Of a stretch of 10,844 bases of DNA, positions 1-7,907 are shown one piece after another; position 1 is the stretch's first letter; each line of letters starts with the position of its first letter. Source of the stretch: JBHJGS01 sp050331575 (GTDB lineage Bacteria > Pseudomonadota > Alphaproteobacteria > Sphingomonadales > Rhodothalassiaceae); contig JBHJGS010000065.1 of assembly GCA_050331575.1 (NCBI GenBank), positions 1 to 10,844 of the forward strand. The letters run 5' to 3'. Position numbers and translations under genes: made by a program. The notes beneath the pieces are model-generated. The model was given only the letters and a program-made list of their open reading frames with translations. It did not search any database and was not told the DNA's origin.

Positions 1-5
1 CCCCG

Positions 6-92
<87 letters not shown>

Positions 93-101
93 CCCGCCGC
101 G

Positions 102-1691
102 ATGGAGCAGACATTCCGCCTGGCGGCCTTGGATCTGGGCGTGATCGCGGGCTATATTCTGCTCATCCTTATCGTCGGCTTGGCCCTGTCCCGGCAGAAG
201 GATGATAGTGCGGAGGGCTATTTTCTGGCCGGCCGCTCGATGATCTGGCCGTTCATCGGCATCTCGTTATTCGCCTCCAACATTTCGTCCAACACCCTGG
301 TCGGCCTGGCTGGTGCGGCCTATGACACCGGCATCGCGGTCTTCAATTATGAATGGATGGCGACCTTCGTGCTCGCCTTCTATGCGATCTTTATGCTGCC
401 CTTCGTGCTGCGTGCCCGCGTCTTCACCATGCCGGAGTTTCTGGAGCGGCGCTATGATGGCCGCGCGCGGGTGTATTTCTCGATCCTGACGCTGATCTTG
501 AACATCGTCGTCGACACCGCCGGCTCGCTTTATGCCGGCGGGCTGGTGCTGCGCATGGTCTGGCCGGACATCGCGCTGTGGCAGATCATCGCCGGGCTGG
601 CGGTGCTGGCCGGGCTCTACACCATTCTGGGCGGGCTGGCGGCGGTGATCTATACCGACGCACTGCAGGGGCTGATATTGCTGGTGGGAGCTGCGGTCAT
701 CGCTGTCATTGCCTATACCCAGGCCGGCGGCTGGGACGCGGTGCTGGCCCAGGTGGCGCCGGAGAAGCTCAGCCTGATCCGCCCGGCCGATGCCGAGGAT
801 GTGCCCTGGCCGGGGCTGATCTTCGGCGTGTCGCTGCTGGGCTTCTACTTCTGGTGCACCAACCAGTTCATGGCGCAGCGCGTGCTCGGCGCCTTGAATG
901 AGGCGCATGGCCGCTGGGGCGCGCTGTTCGCGGGGCTGTTGAAGCTGCCGGTTCTGTTTTTGATGGTGCTGCCGGGCACCTTTGCGATCCTGCTGTATCC
1001 GGACTTGGATCAGCCGGACCTGGTGTTCCCCACCTTGATGTTCGATCTGTTGCCGGTGGGGCTGCTGGGCCTTGTGTTCGCCGGCTTCATCGCCGCCTTG
1101 ATGAGCCAGATCGACAGCACCTTGAACAGCGCGTCGACCTTGGTGACGATGGATTTCATCGCCCCCAACCGACCCGATCTCAGCGCCCGGCAATTAAAGC
1201 GCATCGGCCAGCTGGTCACCTTCGGCTTCATGGTGCTGGCGGTGGCCTGGGCGCCGCAGATCGAACGCTTCGGCAATCTGTTCGCCTATCTGCAGGCCAT
1301 GCTGTCCTACACCGTGCCGCCGGTGGTGGCCTTGATCCTGATCGGGCTGTTCTGGCGCCGCGCCAACGCAACCGGCGCGATTTACGCCCTGATCGGCGGA
1401 GGTGTGGCGGGGGCTGTGTTTTTTGCCGTGAACGAAGTCCCGGCGCAGCGGGTGATCCACTTTCTTTATGTCGCCCCGATCCTGTTCGGCGTCTCAGCCC
1501 TTCTGTTGGTGCTGGGCAGCCAGCAGGCGCCCGCCCCGCCGGCGCACAAGGTGGAGCCGATCAGCTGGTCTCCGGCCTTCTTCCGCGACGAAACCGCCGC
1601 GCTCCGGCGGCGCCCCTGGTGGCAGAATTACCGCCTGCACGCGGCGGGACTGGTGGTGCTAACCCTGGCCATCGTCATCGCCTTCTGGTGA
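102..1691 (+). CDS. Sodium/solute symporter (SSS family), probable Na+/sugar cotransporter
   Basis: This is a 529-residue polytopic inner-membrane protein of the SSS family. It closely resembles Vibrio vSGLT along its whole length, which suggests Na+-driven uptake of a sugar. The family signatures visible are SNIS at 59-62 (the Asn matches a galactose ligand of vSGLT), YEW at 83-85 (Tyr and Glu also match ligands), NQ at 254-255, and an LNSAST segment at about 341-346 followed by TMD, in the helix that helps build the Na+ site. The protein ends in a final membrane helix with a terminal Phe-Trp, as in vSGLT. About 13-14 hydrophobic segments fit the family. The position matching the vSGLT sugar-contact Gln69 is Thr65, so the substrate may differ. 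The ATG at 102 gives a normal N-terminus and the gene looks full length, but the upstream DNA is the poly-C tract and no ribosome binding site is seen. It converges on pgmB and the GH65 phosphorylase, which points to a glucose-containing disaccharide or a related sugar as substrate (inference). Confidence 0.9.
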   Translation: MEQTFRLAALDLGVIAGYILLILIVGLALSRQKDDSAEGYFLAGRSMIWPFIGISLFASNISSNTLVGLAGAAYDTGIAVFNYEWMATFVLAFYAIFMLPFVLRARVFTMPEFLERRYDGRARVYFSILTLILNIVVDTAGSLYAGGLVLRMVWPDIALWQIIAGLAVLAGLYTILGGLAAVIYTDALQGLILLVGAAVIAVIAYTQAGGWDAVLAQVAPEKLSLIRPADAEDVPWPGLIFGVSLLGFYFWCTNQFMAQRVLGALNEAHGRWGALFAGLLKLPVLFLMVLPGTFAILLYPDLDQPDLVFPTLMFDLLPVGLLGLVFAGFIAALMSQIDSTLNSASTLVTMDFIAPNRPDLSARQLKRIGQLVTFGFMVLAVAWAPQIERFGNLFAYLQAMLSYTVPPVVALILIGLFWRRANATGAIYALIGGGVAGAVFFAVNEVPAQRVIHFLYVAPILFGVSALLLVLGSQQAPAPPAHKVEPISWSPAFFRDETAALRRRPWWQNYRLHAAGLVVLTLAIVIAFW

Positions 1692-1776
1692 GACACGCAT
1701 CCGTGGCTGTCAGCCGCGCACCCCGGTATCCGACCGCTTAGCAGCGCGTCGCGAGCCCCAACCGTCCGATCGTGCT

Positions 1777-2427
1777 TTAGGCCGCCCGGGGCAGGTCGGC
1801 CAGATTGAAGTGCGACAGATCCGGCATCACCAGATCGGCCTGGGTCAGGCGCTGTGGATCGCCGATGCCGATGGCGGGCATACCGGCGGCCTTGATCGCC
1901 TCGACGCCGGCCACCGCATCTTCCACCCCGATGCAGCTGTGCGGCGGCACCTTGAGCATCTGTGCACCTTTCAGAAAGATGTCCGGCGCGGGCTTGCCGG
2001 CCAGGCCTGCCGGGTCGACGATGGCATCGAACAGCGCGGCCAGGCCGATCCGGTCCAGCACCTTGGGGCTGTTGCGGCTGGCCGAGCCCAACGCCACGCC
2101 CAGCCCCGCGGACCGGCACGCCTGCAACGCCGCGCGTGCACCGGGCAGCAGATCGCTGGGCGAAAGGGTGTCGATCAGCGCCACATAATCGGCGTTCTTT
2201 TCTGCGGCCATGGCCTCGCGCTCGACCGGACCGTAGCGGTCGCCGGTGGGTTCCAGAAGGATATCCAACGAGGCCATGCGGCTGACACCCTTCAGCCGCT
2301 CGTTGGCCTGGCGGTCAAATGGCACGCCCAGACGATCGGCCAGGCGCTTCCAGGCCTGGAAATGCAGTTCCGCCGTGTCGACCAGAACCCCGTCCAGGTC
2401 GAAGATGATGCCTTGATAGCCGCTCAT
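1777..2427 (-). CDS. pgmB: Beta-phosphoglucomutase (HAD superfamily)
   Basis: This enzyme converts beta-D-glucose 1-phosphate to glucose 6-phosphate in the cytoplasm, through a phospho-aspartate and a beta-glucose 1,6-bisphosphate intermediate. Counting from the chosen ATG (216 residues), FDLDGVLVDT gives nucleophile Asp10 and acid/base Asp12. The cap segment LKGVSR carries Lys46 and Arg50. The phosphate-binding SAS is at 115-117, the KPAPD loop has Lys145, and the Mg2+ pair Glu169-Asp170 lies in GVEDAVAG. All align with the well-studied Lactococcus lactis enzyme at nearly the same numbers, so the protein should be active. The ATG at 2427 overlaps the TGA of the upstream GH65 gene as ATGA, typical of translational coupling. 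A GTG two codons upstream (2433) is an alternative start; a GAGG lies 10 bases before the ATG and 4 before the GTG. Pairing with a GH65 phosphorylase supports the beta-specific mutase call over a generic HAD phosphatase. The 85-base gap to the convergent symporter gene holds no clear T-tailed terminator. Confidence 0.95.
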   Translation of the reverse strand: MSGYQGIIFDLDGVLVDTAELHFQAWKRLADRLGVPFDRQANERLKGVSRMASLDILLEPTGDRYGPVEREAMAAEKNADYVALIDTLSPSDLLPGARAALQACRSAGLGVALGSASRNSPKVLDRIGLAALFDAIVDPAGLAGKPAPDIFLKGAQMLKVPPHSCIGVEDAVAGVEAIKAAGMPAIGIGDPQRLTQADLVMPDLSHFNLADLPRAA

Positions 2428-4778
2428 GCGCACACCGCCTCGGTCTGCAGCAGGGGCCGGGTGACGGGCGTGCCGGCGTGCAGCGTCAACCGGTCGCCGG
2501 CGTGCCCGATGCAGACCGTGTCGCCGCGCAGGAGCGTATAGATCGCCTCAGTCTCGGTCACCTGCACCTGCAGCCGCGCGCCGTGCCAGAGCAGGCGAAA
2601 GGTATAGCCGGTCCAATTCGCCGGCAATTGCGGCGCAAAGCAGGGCACATTGTCGACGATGCGAAAGCCGCCGAAGCCGCACACCAGCGACGCCCAGGTA
2701 CCGGCCATGGCAGCGCAATGGACACCTTGATGGGTGTTTTCGTGATGATCGTCCAGATCGACCCGCGCCGTATCGATGAAGAACTGATACGCTTTTTCCG
2801 CCTCGCCGATCTCCGCGGCAATGATCGCGTGCACGCAGGCCGACAAGGTGCTGTCATGCGTGGTGATCGGCTCATACAAGCGGAAATTCTTACCCTTCTG
2901 CTCGGTGGAAAAGCGATCGGCCAGCAGGAACAGCGCCAGAAGCACGTCTGGCTGCTTACATACCCGGTGCCGGTAGATCACCAGCGGATGATAATGCAGC
3001 AGGAGCGGAAAATGCTCCGGCGGAATGGTCGACAGATCCCAGGGCTTCTTGTCCAGAAAGCCATCATCTTGGGGATGAATGCCCAGCGCCTCGTCATAAG
3101 GAATATACATCCGCTCCGCGGCTTCGGCGAACCGGTCCAACTCGTCGTCGGCCAGGCCCAGCCGCTCGATCAGTTGGGCATAATCTTCCGGAAATGTTTC
3201 CGCCAACCAGCGCCCGCAGCGCGCCGCCAGTTCCAGATTCAGCTGCGCCATCACATTGGTGTAGAAATTGTTCGACACCAAAGCGGTATATTCATCCGGC
3301 CCGGTCACCTCATCGATGCAGAACGCGCCGCCGCGGCGGGGATTGTAATGCCCCGTTTCCAGCCAAATGCGGGCGGTCTCGATCATCAATTCGACCCCGG
3401 CATGGCGCAGGAATTCATCATCGCCCGTGGCCTTCCAGTATCGGTGAATGGCGTAGGCGATGTCGGCATTGATATGATATTGCGCGGTTCCCGCCGGAAA
3501 GTAGGCGGAGCATTCGCTGCCGTCGACGGTGCGCCAGGGATAAAGCGCCCCTTGGGCATGCGCCAGTTCCCGCGCCCGCGCTCGCGCCAGGCTCAAGGTG
3601 CGGCAGCGAAACTGCAACAGCGCCCGCGCCATCTGGGGGGCGGCATGAGCCAGGAACGGCAGCACATAAATCTCCCCATCCCAGAACACATGCCCATCAT
3701 AGCCGTTGCCGGTGAGCCCTTTGGCAGCGATCGGAAACACCGAATCCCGGCCGCTGGATTGGAAAATATGGAATAGGTTAAACCTTAGGCCCTGCTGGAT
3801 TTCCGGGTCGCCCGCGATCTGGACATCGGCGTTGCACCAAAAATCCGCCAACATGGCTTCTTGACGCTCCACCAAAGCCGGAACGCCGATCGCCTGTGCC
3901 CGCGCCAGCACGGCCTGCGCTTCCTCGTCCAGCCGGGATTCATCGACACGCCGGCCATCGACCACCGCAATGAACCGGTCGAGCACCAATTTCCCGCCAG
4001 GCTCGGCCTGAAACCAGAATTCCTCGAAGGGGCCGCCTTCGATCTGCTCTGTGACCCGGCTGCAACTGCCGCAATCGATATGTTGGCGTGCCCGCATCAG
4101 CACGCGCAGGCCGGAATGGCGCAGCCGCTGATCCAGCAGCAGGTCGCCATCGGGCATGCCGGTGGCCAGCAACAACATGTCGGTGTCGCTGCTGACACCT
4201 TCACGCGGATCGTGGCCGCGCCGGGCCAGCGCCTGACGGCCGTCCAGCCCGGCCATGACGCGCACCTCCCCGCCATCCGGGGCGATGATCTCGACGCGGT
4301 GGACCAGCAGATGCTTGTCGGTGAAGCACGCAAAGCGCAGCATGCGCACCTCCAGGCGGTCACCATTGCAGCGCCAGACAAAGCGGCGCTCTAGCACGCC
4401 GCGCGTAAGGTCCAAGCGCCGGTCATGCTCGACATAGGCGCCTTCCTGATTGCCGATGCGCCGGCCGTTCAGCGAGAAACGCACCGCCATGGGATTGCCC
4501 AGAAGCGGCGTGCGCTGGTTGACCACCGGAAAGCCGAAGGCGGATTCCGCATAAGCAATCGGCTCATTCTCATAGATGCCGCCGACCATCAGCGATGGCC
4601 AAACCGCGTGGGGATCGTCATGGTCGGCTTCTTCAAAGCCGCCGCGCACGCCCAAACAGCCATTGGCCACGGCAAACACCGAGGCGCCGCGGGCCGCGCG
4701 CGAGGGCTCGATACCATGTTCGGGAACCGCCCATTCCTCCACGTCGTAGATGCGGTGGCCGAAGCTTTGCTTCAACAT
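2424..4778 (-). CDS. Glycoside hydrolase family 65 disaccharide phosphorylase (maltose/kojibiose/trehalose type)
   Basis: This is a cytoplasmic inverting phosphorylase that would split an alpha-linked glucose disaccharide with inorganic phosphate into beta-glucose 1-phosphate plus glucose (or another acceptor). It has 784 residues from the chosen ATG, a usual GH65 length. The N-terminal beta-sandwich begins with NGCLGVRGGFEE. The catalytic (alpha/alpha)6 barrel contains KGLTGNGYDGHVFWDGE, whose Trp366-Asp367 bind the glucose ring. The general acid is Glu496 in GPDEY, and the phosphate-site THDSTLS has His641 and Ser643. A small C-terminal beta domain follows. All catalytic positions known for Lactobacillus brevis maltose phosphorylase are present. 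The residues after the acid read TALVSNN, and I cannot assign maltose, kojibiose, nigerose or trehalose from this. An in-frame GTG 11 codons upstream (4811) is an alternative start; I prefer the ATG because GGGAGA precedes it by 9 bases. The stop overlaps the start of pgmB, which consumes its product, so the two form one operon. Confidence 0.93.
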   Translation of the reverse strand: MLKQSFGHRIYDVEEWAVPEHGIEPSRAARGASVFAVANGCLGVRGGFEEADHDDPHAVWPSLMVGGIYENEPIAYAESAFGFPVVNQRTPLLGNPMAVRFSLNGRRIGNQEGAYVEHDRRLDLTRGVLERRFVWRCNGDRLEVRMLRFACFTDKHLLVHRVEIIAPDGGEVRVMAGLDGRQALARRGHDPREGVSSDTDMLLLATGMPDGDLLLDQRLRHSGLRVLMRARQHIDCGSCSRVTEQIEGGPFEEFWFQAEPGGKLVLDRFIAVVDGRRVDESRLDEEAQAVLARAQAIGVPALVERQEAMLADFWCNADVQIAGDPEIQQGLRFNLFHIFQSSGRDSVFPIAAKGLTGNGYDGHVFWDGEIYVLPFLAHAAPQMARALLQFRCRTLSLARARARELAHAQGALYPWRTVDGSECSAYFPAGTAQYHINADIAYAIHRYWKATGDDEFLRHAGVELMIETARIWLETGHYNPRRGGAFCIDEVTGPDEYTALVSNNFYTNVMAQLNLELAARCGRWLAETFPEDYAQLIERLGLADDELDRFAEAAERMYIPYDEALGIHPQDDGFLDKKPWDLSTIPPEHFPLLLHYHPLVIYRHRVCKQPDVLLALFLLADRFSTEQKGKNFRLYEPITTHDSTLSACVHAIIAAEIGEAEKAYQFFIDTARVDLDDHHENTHQGVHCAAMAGTWASLVCGFGGFRIVDNVPCFAPQLPANWTGYTFRLLWHGARLQVQVTETEAIYTLLRGDTVCIGHAGDRLTLHAGTPVTRPLLQTEAVCA

Positions 4779-4787
4779 CGCAGCGGA

Positions 4788-4793
4788 TCTCCC
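4788..4793 (-). promoter_or_regulatory. Ribosome binding site supporting the ATG start of the GH65 gene
   Basis: On the minus strand GGGAGA lies 9 bases before the ATG at 4778. The competing GTG at 4811 has an AGGGA 6 bases upstream, so the choice is a preference and not proof. Family alignments usually start shortly before the conserved Trp in the VEEW segment, which either start satisfies. Confidence 0.45.
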
Positions 4794-4939
4794 GTTGTTG
4801 CGGAGCGACACATTTTGTCCCTGTCCTTGGTCTGGCGGTGGACGGGTGGCCCTTCATCTGTCATGGGCGGCGTGAACAAAGCCTTGCTGATCCTGTTGGC
4901 GCATCAGTGCGTAGTCTTCATTGGCGGCGGGTGGCACCC

Positions 4940-4969
4940 TTGACAGATTGAGCGGCCTGAGGGTCTTTA
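4940..4969 (+). promoter_or_regulatory. Possible sigma-70 promoter for hemH
   Basis: A perfect TTGACA is at 4940-4945 in the 170-base gap between the divergent GH65 gene and hemH. The best -10 candidate, TCTTTA at 4964-4969 after an 18-base spacer, is weak. Transcription would start near 4976, leaving only about 7 bases before the ATG at 4983 but about 25 before the in-frame ATG at 5001. The rest of the gap shows no strong palindrome or riboswitch-like structure and no clear minus-strand promoter for the phosphorylase operon. Confidence 0.35.
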
Positions 4970-4982
4970 CGAGCGCGAAGCG

Positions 4983-6032
4983 ATGCGAGACCAATCCTTT
5001 ATGCCAGATCCTTCCAGCGCCGCCCCGGCCGACCACCCGCCGATTGCCGCGGCCCGCATCGGCTGCCTGTTGGTCAATCTGGGCACACCGTCCGCCACGG
5101 ACTATTGGTCGGTTCGCCGCTATCTCAAGCAATTTCTGTCCGACCGGCGCGTCATCGAAGCCCCGCCATTCATTTGGCAACCCCTGCTTCAGACCGTGAT
5201 TTTGTCGCGTCGTCCGTTCGCCAGCGGGGCTGCTTACGCCAAAATATGGGATAAGGAAAAGAATGCCAGTCCGTTGCGCGTGATTACAGAGGCACAGGCG
5301 GCGCTTTTGTCGGACGCGTTGCGGGCAGACACGATCGTGGTGGACTGGGCCATGCGGTATGGCTCACCAAGCATCGCCGAAAAAATCGACGCCTTGGCCG
5401 CCCAAGGATGCCGGCAAATCCTGCTTTTCGCCTTGTATCCGCAATACAGCGCCAGCACCACCGCCTCGGTCTATGATGAGGGCTTCCGCCACCTGATGCG
5501 GCTGCGCTGGCAGCCGGCGGTGCGCACGATCATGAGCTATCATGATCATCCCGCCTATATCGGCGCCCTGGCGCAGTCGGTGAAGGATCAGATCGCGGCC
5601 CAAGGCTGGCAGCCGGATCGGCTGGTCGCCTCATTCCACGGCCTGCCGGAGAGTTATTTCAAGAAGGGCGATCCTTATCACTGCCATTGCCAGAAGACCG
5701 CCCGGCTGCTGCGGGAGGCGCTGGATTGGCCGGACGACCGGTTCCTGGTCACCTTCCAGTCCCGCTTCGGACCGCAGGAATGGCTGCAACCCTATTTTGA
5801 TGAGACCGTGGAAGCGCTGCCCGATCAGGGCGTCAAGGCGATCACCGTGATCACCCCCGGTTTCGCGGCGGACTGCATCGAAACCCTGGAAGAAATCGCC
5901 ATGGAAGGAGAGGAAGAGTTTCTCGCCGCTGGCGGGGAGCGCTTTTCCATGGTGCCGTGCCTGAACACGCGCTCCGATCACATCGCCATGATGCGCCAGA
6001 TCGTGCTGAGCGAGACCCAGGGCTGGCGCTAG
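4983..6032 (+). CDS. hemH: Ferrochelatase
   Basis: This enzyme inserts Fe2+ into protoporphyrin IX to make protoheme, the last step of the protoporphyrin-dependent heme pathway. It acts in the cytoplasm or at the inner membrane. It has 349 residues, normal for the family. The N-terminal GCLLVNLGTPS opens the first Rossmann-like half. The catalytic His219 lies in SFHGLPESYFKKGDPY and the conserved Glu300 in PGFAADCIETLEEI, matching the metal- and porphyrin-handling His263 and Glu343 of human ferrochelatase. Cysteines occur at 234 and 236 (the CHC pair), 298 and 326. None lies beyond 326, so the C-terminal iron-sulfur ligands of mammalian-type enzymes are absent. The start is not certain: the ATG at 4983 has only a poor ribosome binding site, and an ATG at 5001 would remove six residues that are outside the conserved fold. 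The gene is divergent from the phosphorylase operon and 68 bases upstream of the acyl-CoA ligase gene, reading the same way. Confidence 0.95.
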   Translation: MRDQSFMPDPSSAAPADHPPIAAARIGCLLVNLGTPSATDYWSVRRYLKQFLSDRRVIEAPPFIWQPLLQTVILSRRPFASGAAYAKIWDKEKNASPLRVITEAQAALLSDALRADTIVVDWAMRYGSPSIAEKIDALAAQGCRQILLFALYPQYSASTTASVYDEGFRHLMRLRWQPAVRTIMSYHDHPAYIGALAQSVKDQIAAQGWQPDRLVASFHGLPESYFKKGDPYHCHCQKTARLLREALDWPDDRFLVTFQSRFGPQEWLQPYFDETVEALPDQGVKAITVITPGFAADCIETLEEIAMEGEEEFLAAGGERFSMVPCLNTRSDHIAMMRQIVLSETQGWR

Positions 6033-6044
6033 ACCCGGCGGGCT

Positions 6045-6072
6045 TTGCGTTTCCGACATTTCACGCTAGCCT
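6045..6072 (+). promoter_or_regulatory. Weak candidate promoter before the acyl-CoA ligase gene
   Basis: TTGCGT at 6045-6050 and TAGCCT at 6067-6072 are 16 bases apart in the 68-base hemH-fadD gap. They would place the transcript start about 20 bases before the ATG. Both boxes match the consensus only in part. Co-transcription from hemH is equally possible. Confidence 0.22.
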
Positions 6073-6084
6073 GATGCGTCTTTG

Positions 6085-6092
6085 GGAAGGAG
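6085..6092 (+). promoter_or_regulatory. Strong ribosome binding site that fixes the fadD start
   Basis: GGAAGGAG lies 8 bases before the ATG at 6101. The frame is open further upstream to 5957, inside hemH, but only the 6101 start has a good binding site and gives an N-terminus like E. coli FadD. Confidence 0.8.
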
Positions 6093-6100
6093 AGAGGCGC

Positions 6101-7795
6101 ATGACCGCGGCTATCGCGCAAGAAACGACCCCGGTCTTCGATCCGAACGATCTGGTTGCAGACCGGCTGGTGCAGCTTTTGGATACCGGTGCAGCGATCT
6201 GGCCGGACCAGCCCGCCTTTACCATGGTGCTGCCCAATGGCCTGGCCGGCACGCTGAGTTTCGGGCGGGTCAAGGCGCTGTCTGATGCCGTTGCGCACTA
6301 TCTGCGCGAGGAGCGTGAGCTGCCGCCGGGCACGCCTGTGGCCGTGCAAGCGCCCAACTGCTTGGCCTATCCCATTGTCGCTGCCGGCATCTTGAAGGCC
6401 GGCATGATCCTGACCGGGATCAATCCCTTATTCACCCCCACCGAGACCCGCCATCAGTTGCAAGACAGCGGTGCCAAGCTGCTGTTTACCATCGATCTGT
6501 TCGCCGACCGGCTGGACAAGGCCTTGGAGGGGACGGCGGTGGAAGAGGTCATCGGCGCGTCGCTGGCCGACGGCTTGCCAGGCGCCAAGGCGGCGGTCTT
6601 GAAAACCGCCCTGACGCTGAAACGCCAAGTGCCCAAGCCAAGTCGCAGCCTGCTGCCGCTGAAGGCGGTGCTGCGCGCCGGCGCGCGCTATGCGGCAGGG
6701 GATGTGGCCCGGCTGACCGACGCGCGCAGTCTCGATGACACGGTGCTGTTTCAATATACCAGCGGCACCACCGGTCGGTCCAAGGGCGCCGAGATGAGCG
6801 AGCGAAACATCCTTGCCAATGTCACCCAGACGGCCCGGCTGAACGGCGAGGTGTATCGGCCGGCGCAGGAGACCGCGCTTGTGGTGCTGCCCCTGTATCA
6901 CGCCTATGCGCTAAGCTTTGCCTTGATGCAGGCGGCCCGGCGCGGCTTGCACTGCGTCTTGGTGCCCAAGCCGCGGCCGTTGAGCAATCTGAAAAAGGTC
7001 TTCCAGCGCCATGACATCACGGTGCTGCCGGGTATCAACACCTTGTTCCAGGGCCTGCTGGCTGAACACTGGTTTCAGGCTCGACCGCCGAAGAGCTTGC
7101 ATTTCTGCGTCTCCGGCGCGGCACCGCTGCAGCAGGTCACGCGGGAGCGTTGGGAGGCGCTGACCGGCTGCCCGATCTATGAAGGCTATGGCCTGACCGA
7201 AGGCACCTGCACGGTCAGTTTCCCCGTGGTCGGCCGGCCGCAACGGCCCGGCACCGTCGGCGTACCGCTGCCCGGCACCGACTTGAAGCTGGTTGGCGAG
7301 GATGGCGCGGATGTGGCGCCAGGCCAGCCCGGAGAAATCGTCATCCGCGGACCGCAGGTGGTGAAGGGCTATCTGAACCAGCCCGAAGCCACGGCGGAGA
7401 CCATCAAGAATGGCTGGCTGCACACCGGCGACATCGGCGTTATCGATCCGGACGGTCAGTTGCGCATCGTCGACCGCAAGAAGGACATGATCATCGTCTC
7501 TGGTTTCAATGTTTATCCCGCCGAATTGGAGGACTGCCTGGCCCGCCATCCCGAGATCGGCGAGGTGGCGGTGGTCGGCGCGCCGTGCGGCGCCACCGGC
7601 GAGCAGGTCGTCGCCTATGTCGTGCCCAAGGCCCGAAGCCTAACCGAGGCGGCGGTGGCGGCGCATGCCAAGGAGCATCTGACCAATTACAAGCGCCCGC
7701 GGCGCGTCGTGTTTGTCGACGAACTGCCGAAATCACCGGTCGGCAAGATCCTGCGCCGCGAATTGCGCGAGGATGCCAAGCGCTTCGCCGACTGA
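6101..7795 (+). CDS. fadD: Long-chain fatty acid-CoA ligase (FadD type, AMP-forming)
   Basis: This enzyme activates free long-chain fatty acids with ATP and CoA, via an acyl-adenylate, to acyl-CoA for beta-oxidation or lipid synthesis. It acts at the cytoplasmic face of the inner membrane. It has 564 residues, against 561 in E. coli FadD, and resembles that protein throughout. Adenylate-forming motifs appear in order: P-loop YTSGTTGRSKG at 219-229, GYGLTEG at 362-368, HTGD at 441-444 with the ribose-binding Asp444, the fatty-acyl-CoA synthetase signature at 437-462 ending in DRKKD, then SGFNVYPAELED. The C-terminal LPKSPVGKILRREL carries the adenylation Lys549. The segment GINPLFTPTETRHQLQDSGA also matches FadD. 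A start at 6101 with a strong ribosome binding site is preferred over upstream in-frame starts, which would overlap hemH by up to 76 bases. Chain-length preference cannot be read from the sequence, and a medium-chain or aryl acid ligase is a less likely alternative. Confidence 0.93.
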   Translation: MTAAIAQETTPVFDPNDLVADRLVQLLDTGAAIWPDQPAFTMVLPNGLAGTLSFGRVKALSDAVAHYLREERELPPGTPVAVQAPNCLAYPIVAAGILKAGMILTGINPLFTPTETRHQLQDSGAKLLFTIDLFADRLDKALEGTAVEEVIGASLADGLPGAKAAVLKTALTLKRQVPKPSRSLLPLKAVLRAGARYAAGDVARLTDARSLDDTVLFQYTSGTTGRSKGAEMSERNILANVTQTARLNGEVYRPAQETALVVLPLYHAYALSFALMQAARRGLHCVLVPKPRPLSNLKKVFQRHDITVLPGINTLFQGLLAEHWFQARPPKSLHFCVSGAAPLQQVTRERWEALTGCPIYEGYGLTEGTCTVSFPVVGRPQRPGTVGVPLPGTDLKLVGEDGADVAPGQPGEIVIRGPQVVKGYLNQPEATAETIKNGWLHTGDIGVIDPDGQLRIVDRKKDMIIVSGFNVYPAELEDCLARHPEIGEVAVVGAPCGATGEQVVAYVVPKARSLTEAAVAAHAKEHLTNYKRPRRVVFVDELPKSPVGKILRRELREDAKRFAD

Positions 7796-7814
7796 CCGGC
7801 GCTGAGCCGGTCAG
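7792..7814 (+). terminator. Perfect 9-bp stem hairpin at the end of fadD
   Basis: CTGACCGGC (7792-7800) and GCCGGTCAG (7806-7814) are exact reverse complements around a 5-base loop. The left arm includes the TGA stop codon of fadD. No T-run follows, so this is not a classical intrinsic terminator. It may still pause polymerase or protect the transcript's 3' end. The remaining bases to the M14 gene are GC-rich and show no clear promoter. Confidence 0.5.
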
Positions 7815-7907
7815 GGCGCGGGGCTTGCGCAGGCCGAACGGCCCCCCTTAAGCTTCCGCTCAACACCCATCTTGCTGGTTTTCCCTTATCGCGAGGCTAT
7901 CGCTGCC

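Noticed and set aside
267..1193. 308-codon minus-strand open frame opposite the symporter
   Set aside because: Low-complexity composition rich in Gln, His and Gly, fully inside the symporter gene on the other strand; a shadow.
1692..1776. Bidirectional terminator between the symporter and pgmB
   Set aside because: Only a 4-bp GGCT/AGCC stem is visible, with no T-run on either strand.
2478..3776. 432-codon plus-strand open frame opposite the GH65 gene
   Set aside because: It is antisense to a clear enzyme gene, is rich in Arg, Gln and His as expected of GC-rich shadow frames, and has no recognisable domain or ribosome binding site.
4854..5180. Minus-strand 108-codon frame spanning the GH65-hemH gap
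   Set aside because: Most of it is antisense to the hemH start and the rest has no recognisable motif or good start, so I do not call a small regulator here.
5957..6100. Upstream extension of fadD into hemH
   Set aside because: The strong ribosome binding site and the FadD-like N-terminus both favour 6101, and the extension translates the hemH 3' end out of frame.
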